This document shows positions 18,441 to 26,565 of a stretch of 36,633 nucleotides of DNA, piece after piece. The stretch comes from Motilimonas eburnea (GTDB lineage: Bacteria; Pseudomonadota; Gammaproteobacteria; Enterobacterales; CBDFNC01): assembly GCF_021295345.1 (NCBI RefSeq), contig NZ_JAIMJB010000031.1, positions 1 through 36,633 of the forward strand. The letters run 5' to 3'. Both the position numbers and the translations under genes were made by a program. Numbering within the stretch: the stretch's first letter is position 1; each line of letters opens with the position of its first letter. The notes below the pieces were generated by a model, which ran no database searches, was not told the origin of the DNA, and was given only the letters and a program-made list of their open reading frames with translations.

Positions 18441-18466
18441 TAAAAAAGGCGCGATTGAATCGCGCC
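18441..18466 (-). terminator. Intrinsic terminator of dapA-bamC
   Basis: The 8-bp stem GGCGCGAT/ATCGCGCC (18448-18466) has loop TGA and is followed on the minus strand by seven T (18441-18447). It starts 7 nt past the bamC stop and separates the operon from purC. Confidence 0.92.
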
Positions 18467-18473
18467 CGTGAGG

Positions 18474-19571
18474 TTATTTTGCTTCCACTTGCATTTGTTT
18501 TTGCATTAAGTCTGCAATACTCAGGTAAATACTGCTTACCTGCTGCACTGACAAAGGTTTTTTATCTTTGTCAAAAATGGTTACAACCGTTTGCCCTTCT
18601 TTAGACTGGCCTAATTGGAAAAGGTAGTCACCCTTATCTAAACTAAACGGACGAACCCCTTGTTCTTTCCAGAACTTTTCCGTCGGTTGTTTAAAACTCA
18701 TTCGATAAAAACCAAGGGTTTTATTGCTAGCTTTCTCTTCAAAGTTCAGTGCCGATAGTGCTAGCGGTAGCTTTTGCCATACTGTGTCATATTCAACCGT
18801 GGTTAACCATGCTGGCAATCCATTTTCGTCAAAGCCTAACTCAATCGGAACTCGGTTGTCGGCCGTTTGGGCATTGCCAGCAGCGCGTTGATGCTCGGCT
18901 AAGGCAAATACCAATAAACGGTTAATCATATTAGTTTCGTAACGGTTTTTATCCGCCGGCGTGATGGTTCCTGAACTAAGATCGCCATCAATAGACTCGC
19001 TTACATCAAGCAGTTCAACGGCCAAGCTGGCACTGCGAGAAGAGCTCGATTCATTGAGGTAGAACTTATATTGTTCTTTGGAACGGAATCGGGTTTTATT
19101 CCAAAAAGAGCCAAACGTCTCTTCGAAAATAAAGTAATCCGATACCAACTCACCCTTGGTTTTATCAAGAGAAACGGTGGCTACGTTTTGCTGGGCGAGG
19201 AAATTCAGCATTAATGCCCAAACATCATCTTTGACCGAGCCGCCACGAATGGCTTCCGTGAAGGTCACGGTAACCTTGTCAGCACTCTCGTTGACATAAG
19301 TACCTTGAAGCACTGGCAAAACTTGACTCGGTGAACGAACATCAACTTTCTTACCCAGGTAATCTGCCGGTGCATCGCTGCCAATGGCTGGAATGCTGTA
19401 CCTAGGATCTTGTTCTAGCTCCCCCACCCCTTCGGTCGACAACGGAGTTGCCAGAGAAGCCTCTAAGTAATCAAAGTTTTTGATGGCTTGTTTGCGAGAC
19501 TCAGGGCTGCTACAGCCAGCGAGTACCGCTAATAACACACCACCAATTAACAATTTTTGTTTATTTAACAC
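18474..19571 (-). CDS. bamC: Outer-membrane assembly lipoprotein BamC (NlpB)
   Basis: BamC is a lipoprotein of the BAM complex that inserts beta-barrel proteins into the outer membrane. The 365-residue protein has a lipoprotein signal with lipobox LAGC (Cys20). It is followed by the unstructured N-terminal segment that binds BamD, containing DYLEASLATPL and DPRYSIPAI. Two helix-grip domains form the rest. The GTG start at 19571 has AAGGG about 10 nt upstream, and lies 14 bp after dapA. dapA-bamC order is conserved in gammaproteobacteria. Confidence 0.94.
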   Translation of the reverse strand: MLNKQKLLIGGVLLAVLAGCSSPESRKQAIKNFDYLEASLATPLSTEGVGELEQDPRYSIPAIGSDAPADYLGKKVDVRSPSQVLPVLQGTYVNESADKVTVTFTEAIRGGSVKDDVWALMLNFLAQQNVATVSLDKTKGELVSDYFIFEETFGSFWNKTRFRSKEQYKFYLNESSSSRSASLAVELLDVSESIDGDLSSGTITPADKNRYETNMINRLLVFALAEHQRAAGNAQTADNRVPIELGFDENGLPAWLTTVEYDTVWQKLPLALSALNFEEKASNKTLGFYRMSFKQPTEKFWKEQGVRPFSLDKGDYLFQLGQSKEGQTVVTIFDKDKKPLSVQQVSSIYLSIADLMQKQMQVEAK

Positions 19572-19585
19572 GCAATCATAGCCCT

Positions 19586-20467
19586 TTAATTAATAAGTCC
19601 AGCTTGTTGTAATGCCGCTGCCACAACCGGCTGTTGCGCTTCTGACAATGTGGTTAACGGCAACCGTAACGTGCCATTAGGGATTAGCCCGATACGCTCT
19701 GCCGCCCATTTAACAGGAATGGGGTTAGCTTCAACAAATAATTTTTGATGCACTGGCATCAACTCTTCGTTAATGGCTTTTGCCGCTTCAACATTGCCTA
19801 GAGCCACACTTTCACACATGCCTGCCATTTTCGCTGCTGCAATATTCGTGGTAACGGAGATCACGCCATGGCCACCTTGAAGCATAAAATCCAACCCGGT
19901 CGCATCATCGCCACTGTAAAGCGCAAAATTATCATCGACTAAGGCTTTGATGTCCGCTAGGCGCTTTAAATCACCGGTTGCTTCTTTAATACCGATGATG
20001 TTGTCAATTTTAGCTAAGCGTGCAACGGTTTCAGGCAACATGTCCACTGCGGTACGCCCTGGCACATTATATAAAATTTGTGGCAAGGATGAAGATTCAG
20101 CAATTGCTTTAAAATGCTGAAATAAACCTTCCTGAGTAGGTTTATTGTAGTAAGGAGTGACGTTTAAGCCCGCTGCTAAGCCCGAATTTTGAAATAGCTT
20201 GCTAAAGGTAATGGCTTCAGAGGTAGAGTTAGCGCCATTACCAGCAATCACAGGAATGCGGCCAGCGGCAAATTCGAGTGTTTTCATCACGACTTTAACG
20301 TGGTCATCGACATTCAAGGTGGCTGATTCACCGGTTGTCCCCATTGAGACGATGGCAGAAGTGCCTGCTTCAACGTGGTATTCCACTAAACTCTTCAGCG
20401 CCTGAAAATCAATTTCACCGCTACTATCCATAGGTGTAATTAAAGCAACAATACTACCCGTCAGCAT
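19586..20467 (-). CDS. dapA: 4-Hydroxy-tetrahydrodipicolinate synthase
   Basis: DapA condenses pyruvate with aspartate semialdehyde, the first committed step towards DAP and lysine. The 293-residue TIM barrel (292 in E. coli) shows Lys161 (Schiff base, GIKEATGD), Tyr133 (LYNVPGRT) and the GTTGES motif (43-48). It heads the dapA-bamC transcript. The region upstream has TTGACA on the minus strand (20573-20568), but the matching -10 is weak. Confidence 0.98.
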   Translation of the reverse strand: MLTGSIVALITPMDSSGEIDFQALKSLVEYHVEAGTSAIVSMGTTGESATLNVDDHVKVVMKTLEFAAGRIPVIAGNGANSTSEAITFSKLFQNSGLAAGLNVTPYYNKPTQEGLFQHFKAIAESSSLPQILYNVPGRTAVDMLPETVARLAKIDNIIGIKEATGDLKRLADIKALVDDNFALYSGDDATGLDFMLQGGHGVISVTTNIAAAKMAGMCESVALGNVEAAKAINEELMPVHQKLFVEANPIPVKWAAERIGLIPNGTLRLPLTTLSEAQQPVVAAALQQAGLIN

Positions 20468-20850
20468 CTAGACATCTCCCTAATAATCGAGCGAATTATG
20501 GTACTTTTCCAACTCATTAAAAACAAGCATGTGGGCCAATTAGGATCACTAATATTCAGCGTTGAGCTGTCAACAGTGTATAAAATCACCAACATCTTCA
20601 TGTCGCAGCTTAACCCATTGAGGTGACATCAGGAGCATAAGTGACTTGGTTCTTTTTCAACAAGCGGTTTTTATTGTTGTGCGCTTGTTCTCATTTGGCA
20701 AACTAGCGCCAAAGATAGCATATTCAAAGGCGGTTTCAGACAGTTTTATTTTCCTATCTGAGTGGAAAAGTAGAATTCACAACATAAATGTGATCCAATG
20801 TAGCATTAAAACTGTAATCCCTTGGTTTACTTAATTACGTGGAGCCCCTT
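20468..20850. other. Divergent intergenic region dapA / bcp, gcvR absent
   Basis: These 383 bp separate dapA (minus) from bcp (plus). In E. coli gcvR lies between them; no GcvR-like frame is present here. A GTG at 20641 with AGGAG 5 nt upstream opens a 21-codon ORF (basic and hydrophobic, two Cys) ending at 20706. It may be a leader peptide or chance. A longer TTG-initiated frame (20646-20834) has no support. Confidence 0.45.
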
Positions 20851-21321
20851 ATGCAAACACTTCAAGCCGGTGATAAAGCCCCAGCCTTTAGCCTACAAAA
20901 CCAACATGAAGACACCGTCAATTTAGCTGACCTAGCGGGTAAAAAAGTATTGGTGTATTTTTATCCCAAGGCCATGACCCCAGGTTGTACCACCCAAGCC
21001 TGCGGATTGCGCGACACAAAAGCGCAATGGCAAGAACAAAACCTCGTGGTGTTAGGGATCAGCCCAGATCCAGTGAAACGCCTCACTAAGTTCGTTGAGC
21101 GTGATAACCTAAACTTTGATTTACTTTCTGATGAAGACCATCAAATAGCCGATGCATTCGGCGTGTGGGGAAGAAAGAAGTTCATGGGCAAAGAATACGA
21201 TGGCATTCATCGCTTAAGCTTTTTAATTGATGAACAAGGCGTCATTGAACATGTATTCGACAAGTTTAAAACCAAAGAGCACCATCAAGTTGTGATGGAT
21301 TACCTAAACCAACAAGGTTAA
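20851..21321 (+). CDS. bcp: Thioredoxin-dependent thiol peroxidase Bcp (PrxQ)
   Basis: Bcp reduces hydrogen and organic peroxides, using thioredoxin as reductant. It has 156 residues, as in E. coli. The peroxidatic Cys46 in MTPGCTTQAC and the resolving Cys51 in the same helix are the alpha-type PrxQ pattern. Other family segments are VYFYPKA, LLSDEDHQIADAFGVWG and DGIHRLSFLID. The ATG at 20851 has GGAG 8 nt upstream; the upstream GTG at 20839 overlaps that site and was rejected. Confidence 0.96.
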   Translation: MQTLQAGDKAPAFSLQNQHEDTVNLADLAGKKVLVYFYPKAMTPGCTTQACGLRDTKAQWQEQNLVVLGISPDPVKRLTKFVERDNLNFDLLSDEDHQIADAFGVWGRKKFMGKEYDGIHRLSFLIDEQGVIEHVFDKFKTKEHHQVVMDYLNQQG

Positions 21322-21363
21322 AGCCCCTAAGGTGAGATCCATAAGGATAGGCCTTTGCCATGA

Positions 21364-21386
21364 GAGCGTGGCTTGCGACCACGCTC
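21364..21386. repeat. Hairpin between convergent bcp and perM
   Basis: A perfect 8-bp stem GAGCGTGG/CCACGCTC with a 7-nt loop lies 43 nt after bcp and 8 nt from the perM stop. No T-run follows on either strand, so a terminator role is uncertain. Confidence 0.45.
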
Positions 21387-21393
21387 GGTCTAA

Positions 21394-22461
21394 CTAGGCG
21401 ACTTGATGGCTGGCCTTGTCCGACGGCCATGCATTCACCACCGCCTTAACTAAGGTTGCTAATGGGATAGCAAAAAAGATCCCCCAAAAGCCCCAAATGC
21501 CCCCAAAGACCAATACCGCGACAATAATCGAAACCGGATGTAAGTTAACCGCCTCAGAGAACAAAATGGGCACGAGCACATTGCCATCAAGGGCTTGGAT
21601 CACGCCATAGGCAATGATTAAATACCAAAAGTCAGAGCTAAAACCCCATTGGAACATCCCCACCAATGCCACTGGCACCGTCACCGCTGCCGCGCCGATA
21701 AACGGGATCAAGACAGACAAGCCCACCAGCACGGCCAACAAGGCCGAGTATCTTAGATCTAACACCGCAAACACCACATAGCTGACAATACCAACAATCA
21801 ATATCTCAACCACTTTGCCGCGAATATAGTTGATGATTTGGCTGTTCATTTCAGTCCAAACTTGGCCTGCCAATTGACGGTTTTCAGGTAAGAAGCGAGT
21901 GACACTCTGCATCAATACCACCTTGTCTTTAAGCATAAAAAAGACCAATAGCGGCACCAAAATACAGTAAACCAGTAACGCCGCGATATTCACCAAGGAG
22001 CCCAACGAGAAAGACACAATGGCCTCGCCACTGCTGATCATCTTGCTGCGTACATTATCCATGATGGATGAAACCATCTCGGCGTCGACCATTTCGGGGT
22101 ATTGCTCAGGCAAGGTTAATAAATACCCCTGTGCCTGATTCAGCATATAAGGCATTTCTCTAACAAAGTTTGCACCTTGTTTAAAGACCGTAGGGACCAA
22201 TCCTAATAGCGCTAATACCGCCACGCCGACAAACGCTAACATGACTAAAATGACGGCGCCGCTGCGATTAAGACCGAATTTTTGCAATGAATTAACGGGC
22301 CAGTCGAGCAAATAAGCAATCACAATGGCCGCCAACAGAGGAGCCAGTAATGAGCCAAAAAAATAGATAATGCCAAAACCAAACAGCAATAAGATACTTA
22401 AGGTAACAGCATGAGGATCTGAAAACCGGTCTTTATACCAACGGGAGAAAACATCAAACAT
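21394..22461 (-). CDS. perM: AI-2E family transporter (PerM)
   Basis: This 355-residue multi-pass inner-membrane protein belongs to the AI-2 exporter-like family. The N-terminal FSRWYKDRFSDPHAV resembles E. coli PerM. Hydrophobic pairs lie near residues 20-55 and 65-90, and a cluster of five to six segments spans 150-340. A soluble part between them contains the NQAQGYLLTLPEQYPEM region. The C-terminal GGIWGFWGIFFAIPLATLVKAV is a family hallmark. Its transported substrate is not certain. The ATG at 22461 was chosen because AGGAG overlaps the upstream TusA stop; a GTG at 22485 would overlap that gene. perM divergent from bepA is the E. coli order. Confidence 0.9.
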   Translation of the reverse strand: MFDVFSRWYKDRFSDPHAVTLSILLLFGFGIIYFFGSLLAPLLAAIVIAYLLDWPVNSLQKFGLNRSGAVILVMLAFVGVAVLALLGLVPTVFKQGANFVREMPYMLNQAQGYLLTLPEQYPEMVDAEMVSSIMDNVRSKMISSGEAIVSFSLGSLVNIAALLVYCILVPLLVFFMLKDKVVLMQSVTRFLPENRQLAGQVWTEMNSQIINYIRGKVVEILIVGIVSYVVFAVLDLRYSALLAVLVGLSVLIPFIGAAAVTVPVALVGMFQWGFSSDFWYLIIAYGVIQALDGNVLVPILFSEAVNLHPVSIIVAVLVFGGIWGFWGIFFAIPLATLVKAVVNAWPSDKASHQVA

Positions 22462-22475
22462 AGCGAGAATGGCTC

Positions 22476-22712
22476 CTATAAACACTGATTAACTGATTGA
22501 CTTGAAATCACCAATGTCAGCTTGTTGGCTGACGTTTCGCCTATTTCATAAGGTATATGATGTTTGTTTAAATAGCGCGGTATATCTTGCTTTGACCCAG
22601 GATCGTCCAACACTAAGGTCAACTGCGCTGGAGAAACAGCTTGGGCCAACCATTGCCGCATTTTTATCAAGGGCATAGGGCACTGCATGCCCTGGCAGTC
22701 CAAATGAGTCAT
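22476..22712 (-). CDS. TusA-family sulfurtransferase-like protein
   Basis: This 78-residue protein of the TusA/SirA family carries sulfur as a persulfide on a conserved cysteine. The family motif is DCQGMQCPMPLIKMRQWL, with the active Cys in QCPMP. The C-terminal half (TLVLDDPGSKQDIPRYL...) fits the two-layer fold. It is probably not the tRNA-thiolation TusA itself but a paralogue, since it sits next to perM; partners are unknown. The ATG at 22712 is preferred to the TTG at 22715. perM follows after 14 bp, so the two form an operon. Confidence 0.88.
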   Translation of the reverse strand: MTHLDCQGMQCPMPLIKMRQWLAQAVSPAQLTLVLDDPGSKQDIPRYLNKHHIPYEIGETSANKLTLVISSQSVNQCL

Positions 22713-22895
22713 CAAGTCGTTACCACGTTACCAATAGCTACACCGACTGAGGATTATCAAGGTAATCATTTGACAACACAACATTATCAAGGTGATTTGA
22801 CGATTTAATTATTTACTTAGTTTTACCAAGGGAGCCTTGCACCAACCTAGCTTGTGCGTTTATGCTGCTAAAATCGCCCTATTTGAGATGCTTTT

Positions 22896-24341
22896 GTGTT
22901 TTTTAATTCAGCTTTTCGTGCTTTTCTATTTGGCTTGTTTATCCTTGTCGGCAGCACAGCGAGTCATGCTAACCTTCCCGAAATCGGTACTGCCGGTGCC
23001 AGTGCCTTAACCATAGAAAAAGAAAAAGAGTATGGCAAAGCCTTTAGTGTCATGTTACGCGCTGGCTTACCTGTTATTGATGATCCCGTGTTGGTGGAAT
23101 ACGTCAGTGAACTCGGTCATACCTTAGTTGCTAATGCTGATTCAGTGAAATTCCCATTCCACTTTTTTCTTATTAAAGATGATGAAATAAACGCAGCGGC
23201 TTTTTTTGGTGGCTATATCAAAATTCACACGGGACTCTTTCTCTATGCCGACAACGAAAGTCAGCTGGCTTCTGTGGTGGCCCACGAAATAGCCCACGTA
23301 ACTCAACGTCACTTAGCGCGCATGATGGAAGCGCAATCTCGCAGTAACCCCGCTACCATAGCTGCCCTCGCCGGCTCTTTATTATTGGCACTCGTGTCAC
23401 CCGAAGCGGGTATCGCCATGCTGCAAACCAGCATTGCCGCCAATATGCAGGCCAGCATCAACTATACCCGTACCCATGAATTTGAGGCGGATCGCATTGG
23501 CATCTATACCCTGAGCCGCAGTGGCTATGATCCGAGAGAAATGGCAGGTTTTTTCGGCAAATTATCGGCCCAATACCGCTACGCCAGTACCCCGCCACAA
23601 ATGCTATTAACTCACCCGCTGCCCGATACACGTGTAGCCGAATCTCGTAACCGAGCAGCACAATTGCCACGGGCATCAATCAAACCTAGCTTACATTTCC
23701 ACTTAGCTAAGGCCAGAATCGAAACGCGTTATTCTAATCGCAGTGCCGAAGGAAGCTTAAGTCATTACGAAAACCTACTGAAAAGCCAGCGCTACGAGCT
23801 TAAAGAGGCCGCGCTCTACGGTAAAGTGTTGGCCTTGATGCAGTTAGAGCGCTACGCTGACGCGCAAATTATCATCGACCAATTAATGCAGAGCGATGGA
23901 CGCAATCTATTTTACCTTGATGTCAAAACCGATCTCGACTTAGCACAAAAACGCTTTGAGCAAGCCATCGCCCGTCTCAACACGTTTTATCAACAAATGC
24001 CGTCCAATGGGGTGGTCGCCATTAATTTGATCAATGCGTACATGGAGCAGAAAAACTATGCCGGGGCAGCCAAGGTGGTTGATAACTTTTTACGTCAGCA
24101 CCCCACGAATGCCTTAGCTTGGTCAATGGCTATCCAGATTTATCAAGGGCTTGGCAACCTGAGTATGGCCTATCAAGCAAGGGCGGAATACCTTGCTTTA
24201 CACGGCGACTATAAAAAAGGGATCAGGGAACTCAGTAGCGCCCTGACAGAAACAGATAACCGCCTTGAACGGGCCCGAATTGAAGCCAAGATCGAACAAT
24301 TTAAACTGTCCCAAGCTTGGCTAGAAGAGCTAAATGGTTAA
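22896..24341 (+). CDS. bepA: Periplasmic metalloprotease/chaperone BepA
   Basis: BepA assists outer-membrane protein assembly, especially LptD, and degrades stalled substrates. The 481-residue protein (487 in E. coli) has a signal peptide (about residues 1-25, cut after SHA). The M48 zinc site is HEIAH (130-134) with Glu197 in HEFEADR. The family THPLPDTR segment, bearing the zinc-coordinating regulatory histidine, follows. The C-terminal half (from about 250) is TPR repeats. GTG at 22896 is the only plausible start in frame, with a GAG 8 nt upstream. The downstream order with yfgD and hda is as in E. coli. Confidence 0.94.
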   Translation: MFFNSAFRAFLFGLFILVGSTASHANLPEIGTAGASALTIEKEKEYGKAFSVMLRAGLPVIDDPVLVEYVSELGHTLVANADSVKFPFHFFLIKDDEINAAAFFGGYIKIHTGLFLYADNESQLASVVAHEIAHVTQRHLARMMEAQSRSNPATIAALAGSLLLALVSPEAGIAMLQTSIAANMQASINYTRTHEFEADRIGIYTLSRSGYDPREMAGFFGKLSAQYRYASTPPQMLLTHPLPDTRVAESRNRAAQLPRASIKPSLHFHLAKARIETRYSNRSAEGSLSHYENLLKSQRYELKEAALYGKVLALMQLERYADAQIIIDQLMQSDGRNLFYLDVKTDLDLAQKRFEQAIARLNTFYQQMPSNGVVAINLINAYMEQKNYAGAAKVVDNFLRQHPTNALAWSMAIQIYQGLGNLSMAYQARAEYLALHGDYKKGIRELSSALTETDNRLERARIEAKIEQFKLSQAWLEELNG

Positions 24342-24387
24342 GCAATTTATAGCACTGTGCTTGTGGCCAAGTTGAATGGTTAACTTG

Positions 24388-24834
24388 TTAATCGGACAGC
24401 GCTTGCTGCCAAGCTTGCGCTAAGCTAGCTCGGTTTTGTTCACCAATTAATGTCGCCACTAATTCACCTTGAGGGTTAAGTAAATAAGTCGTGGGTAGCA
24501 CCTTAGGACGTGCCAATCTAAAGTCTTCACGCTCTACTCGGGCAAAATCAAAAGAAACCTGCCTCTTTTGCCAACTGGCTTGCAACTCAGCCAAGGCTAA
24601 ATCGTCATAACTGATGGCAATCACCGTATGTTGATCCGATGCACGATCAAATTGGTCTAACTCAGGTAACTCTTTAATACAGGGCTTACACCAATCGGCA
24701 TAATAATTCACCCACAACCACTGACCTTGGTAATCGGATAAGTTTGCGTTCTTACCTGAAGACAAGGTCAGTTCAGCTTGGCCACATCCCGTCAGCAGAA
24801 AAAGTAAAGACAACACACCGATATGCAATTTCAT
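24388..24834 (-). CDS. TlpA/ResA-like thioredoxin lipoprotein
   Basis: This 148-residue exported thiol-redox protein has a lipoprotein signal with lipobox LTGC (Cys17). A thioredoxin fold follows, with redox motif WCKPC (Cys49, Cys52) after NYYADW, and cis-proline in VLPTTYLL. Asp18 is absent after the lipid Cys (Gly18 instead), so outer-membrane sorting is likely. Such proteins reduce disulfides in the periplasm, for example in cytochrome c maturation; the target is unknown here. It is convergent with bepA and divergent from yfgD. Confidence 0.9.
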   Translation of the reverse strand: MKLHIGVLSLLFLLTGCGQAELTLSSGKNANLSDYQGQWLWVNYYADWCKPCIKELPELDQFDRASDQHTVIAISYDDLALAELQASWQKRQVSFDFARVEREDFRLARPKVLPTTYLLNPQGELVATLIGEQNRASLAQAWQQALSD

Positions 24835-24992
24835 ATTTGTTTAACCTAACTTTTATTCGATTGACCAAAGCATTCTCGCATCTTAGCCGCCTTTGGGTTT
24901 ACAATGCCGCTTTCACTATCCACTTTTGGCCTAATGTAACACACACCTTGCGCCAATTGGCCTAGCTAATCTTGTTGAAATGGAGATCCAGC

Positions 24993-25343
24993 ATGTCACA
25001 AGTACAGATTTATCACAATCCGCGTTGTTCAAAGAGCCGCGAAACCTTAGCCTTACTTGAACAAAATGGGGTACAAGCTGACGTGGTTTTATACTTAACC
25101 ACACCGCCTAGCGCCGAAACCTTAACCGCCATTGTCAAAAAGCTTGGATTTACCAGTGCAAGGCAATTAATGCGTAGCAAAGAAACCCTCTATAAAGAAT
25201 TAGGCTTGGCTCAGGTAAACAGTGAAGATGAATTGATTGCGGTGATGATAGCTAACCCGAAATTAATCGAGCGCCCCATTGTCATCAAAGGTGACAAAGC
25301 GGCCCTAGGCCGTCCACCCGAGCAAGTGCTGGACATTTTATAA
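24993..25343 (+). CDS. yfgD: ArsC-family protein YfgD (arsenate reductase-like)
   Basis: This 116-residue ArsC-fold protein has the active-site segment YHNPRCSKSRETL, close to E. coli YfgD. The single N-terminal Cys and the later arginines (LIERPIVIKG and LGRPPEQVLDIL) match the glutaredoxin-linked ArsC group. True arsenate reduction is possible but unproven; no ars operon lies nearby. The ATG at 24993 has GGAG upstream, and the earlier in-frame start at 24972 was rejected. Its stop overlaps the next start codon (TAATG). Confidence 0.93.
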   Translation: MSQVQIYHNPRCSKSRETLALLEQNGVQADVVLYLTTPPSAETLTAIVKKLGFTSARQLMRSKETLYKELGLAQVNSEDELIAVMIANPKLIERPIVIKGDKAALGRPPEQVLDIL

Positions 25344-25729
25344 TGCAAACACAAACGTACCGAAAAATTGCCCAGCTGGGTTATTTTAGTCTGATGATCT
25401 ATGTGCTGATGTGGCACTTATGGCTATCTCCCCCGCCTGAGGGGATCAGCTTAGGGCTCATGTTGGGTTTGTGGTTTGTGCCTTTGCTATTCCCACTGCG
25501 CGGCATCCTAAAGGGCAATCCCTACACCTATGCCTGGGCGAGCTTTATTAGCCTATGGTATTTCTTACACAGCTTGACCATTATCGTCGCAGATGAAAAC
25601 GAGCGTTGGCTGGCCGTGGTGGAACTGGTGTTAGCCAGCACCTTCTTCTATGGCTGCGTGTATTACGCTAAGTATCGTGGCAGAGAATTAGGTTTGAGCA
25701 TTCGTAAACCTAAAGAGCCCAAGCAGTAA
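25343..25729 (+). CDS. DUF2069 inner-membrane protein
   Basis: This 128-residue protein has four predicted membrane helices (about residues 12-28, 35-52, 62-82, 88-106) and a basic C-terminal tail (KYRGRELGLSIRKPKEPKQ). The FPLRGILKGNPYTYAWASF segment is the DUF2069 hallmark. Its function is unknown. The start codon overlaps the yfgD stop by one base, so translation is coupled. It is convergent with hda. Confidence 0.88.
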   Translation: MQTQTYRKIAQLGYFSLMIYVLMWHLWLSPPPEGISLGLMLGLWFVPLLFPLRGILKGNPYTYAWASFISLWYFLHSLTIIVADENERWLAVVELVLASTFFYGCVYYAKYRGRELGLSIRKPKEPKQ

Positions 25730-25747
25730 TCAAGCTTAAGCACTGAC

Positions 25748-25776
25748 TTGACCCTAGCGGATTGGCTCAGGGTCAA
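25748..25776. repeat. Inverted repeat between DUF2069 gene and hda
   Basis: TTGACCCT (25748-25755) and AGGGTCAA (25769-25776) pair perfectly around a 13-nt loop, at the junction of two convergent genes. No T-run is seen on either side, so this is only a possible bidirectional transcript barrier. Confidence 0.35.
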
Positions 25777-25777
25777 A

Positions 25778-26500
25778 TCAAAGGTGTAAGGTTTCTTTGA
25801 CAAAGGGAATGGTGAGCTTTCGCTGCGCAGCAATCGAGGCACTATCGAGATGATCTAAGGTTTTAAGTAACATCGCCATTTCGCGACTCAGTCGGTTAAG
25901 TAAAAACCGTCCCACTTCGACGGGTAACTTAAACCCCCGAAGCTGCGCCCTTAACTGTAATGCGCCTAGTTTCGCTTCATCATCAAGGGGCGTAATGCGA
26001 TAGCTGGTACCCCATTCCAAACGAGATACCAAATCCTGTAAGGATAATTGCAAATGTTTGGGGCTGTTATTGGCAGTAAAAATCAGACAATGGTGGCTAC
26101 GATCTGCGGCTTTTTGCTCTAAACACCGATTATACAAGTTAAATAACGCTTGCTCCCAAGGCCCATTGCCGGCGATCGCTTCAAGAGAGTCAATGCAAAT
26201 GATCGGCATGTTCTCCATGCCGTCAAGCATGGCAGGGTTCATCATGTGATGTAAGTCCAGCGGCACATACGCCGCAGCAAGTCCACTGTCATTGGCTTCA
26301 GCGCATGTGGCATGCAATAAGTGAGAACGCCCCGACCCTTCTGTACCCGACAAGAAAATCACATCCTCACCTTGACCAATAGCGGCATTTTTGAGGGCGG
26401 TTAATAACTGGGCATTGTCGCCGGGATAAAAACTGGCAAAGGTTTCATCATCTGGCAACTGCACCGATAGTGAGAGCTGTGAAGGATTATGTTGTTCCAC
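25778..26500 (-). CDS. hda: DnaA regulatory inactivator Hda
   Basis: Hda, bound to the DNA-loaded sliding clamp, stimulates ATP hydrolysis by DnaA and prevents re-initiation. The 240-residue AAA+ protein has the N-terminal clamp-binding motif QLSLSV (8-13). It also has DDETFASFYPGDN, the Walker A-like GTEGSGRS (52-59), IICIDSLEAI as Walker B-like, and Box VII/sensor II segments near the end. The start codon is GTG with only a weak AAGATG upstream; E. coli hda also uses a weak start, keeping Hda low. DUF2066 gene lies 65 bp upstream on the same strand. Confidence 0.94.
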   Translation of the reverse strand: MEQHNPSQLSLSVQLPDDETFASFYPGDNAQLLTALKNAAIGQGEDVIFLSGTEGSGRSHLLHATCAEANDSGLAAAYVPLDLHHMMNPAMLDGMENMPIICIDSLEAIAGNGPWEQALFNLYNRCLEQKAADRSHHCLIFTANNSPKHLQLSLQDLVSRLEWGTSYRITPLDDEAKLGALQLRAQLRGFKLPVEVGRFLLNRLSREMAMLLKTLDHLDSASIAAQRKLTIPFVKETLHL

Positions 26501-26565
26501 TCAATCATCTTAATGTCTGGAGGTGAGCCAAGTGTATCATTAGCTACTATATTCGGCAAAGCGCA

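Noticed and set aside
20646-20834. A 62-codon frame in the dapA-bcp gap
   Set aside because: It starts with TTG, lacks a ribosome-binding site in register and has no recognisable features.
24993-25343. Arsenic-resistance operon
   Set aside because: The ArsC-like gene is the YfgD type in its conserved bepA-hda context, with no arsB, arsR or acr3 nearby.
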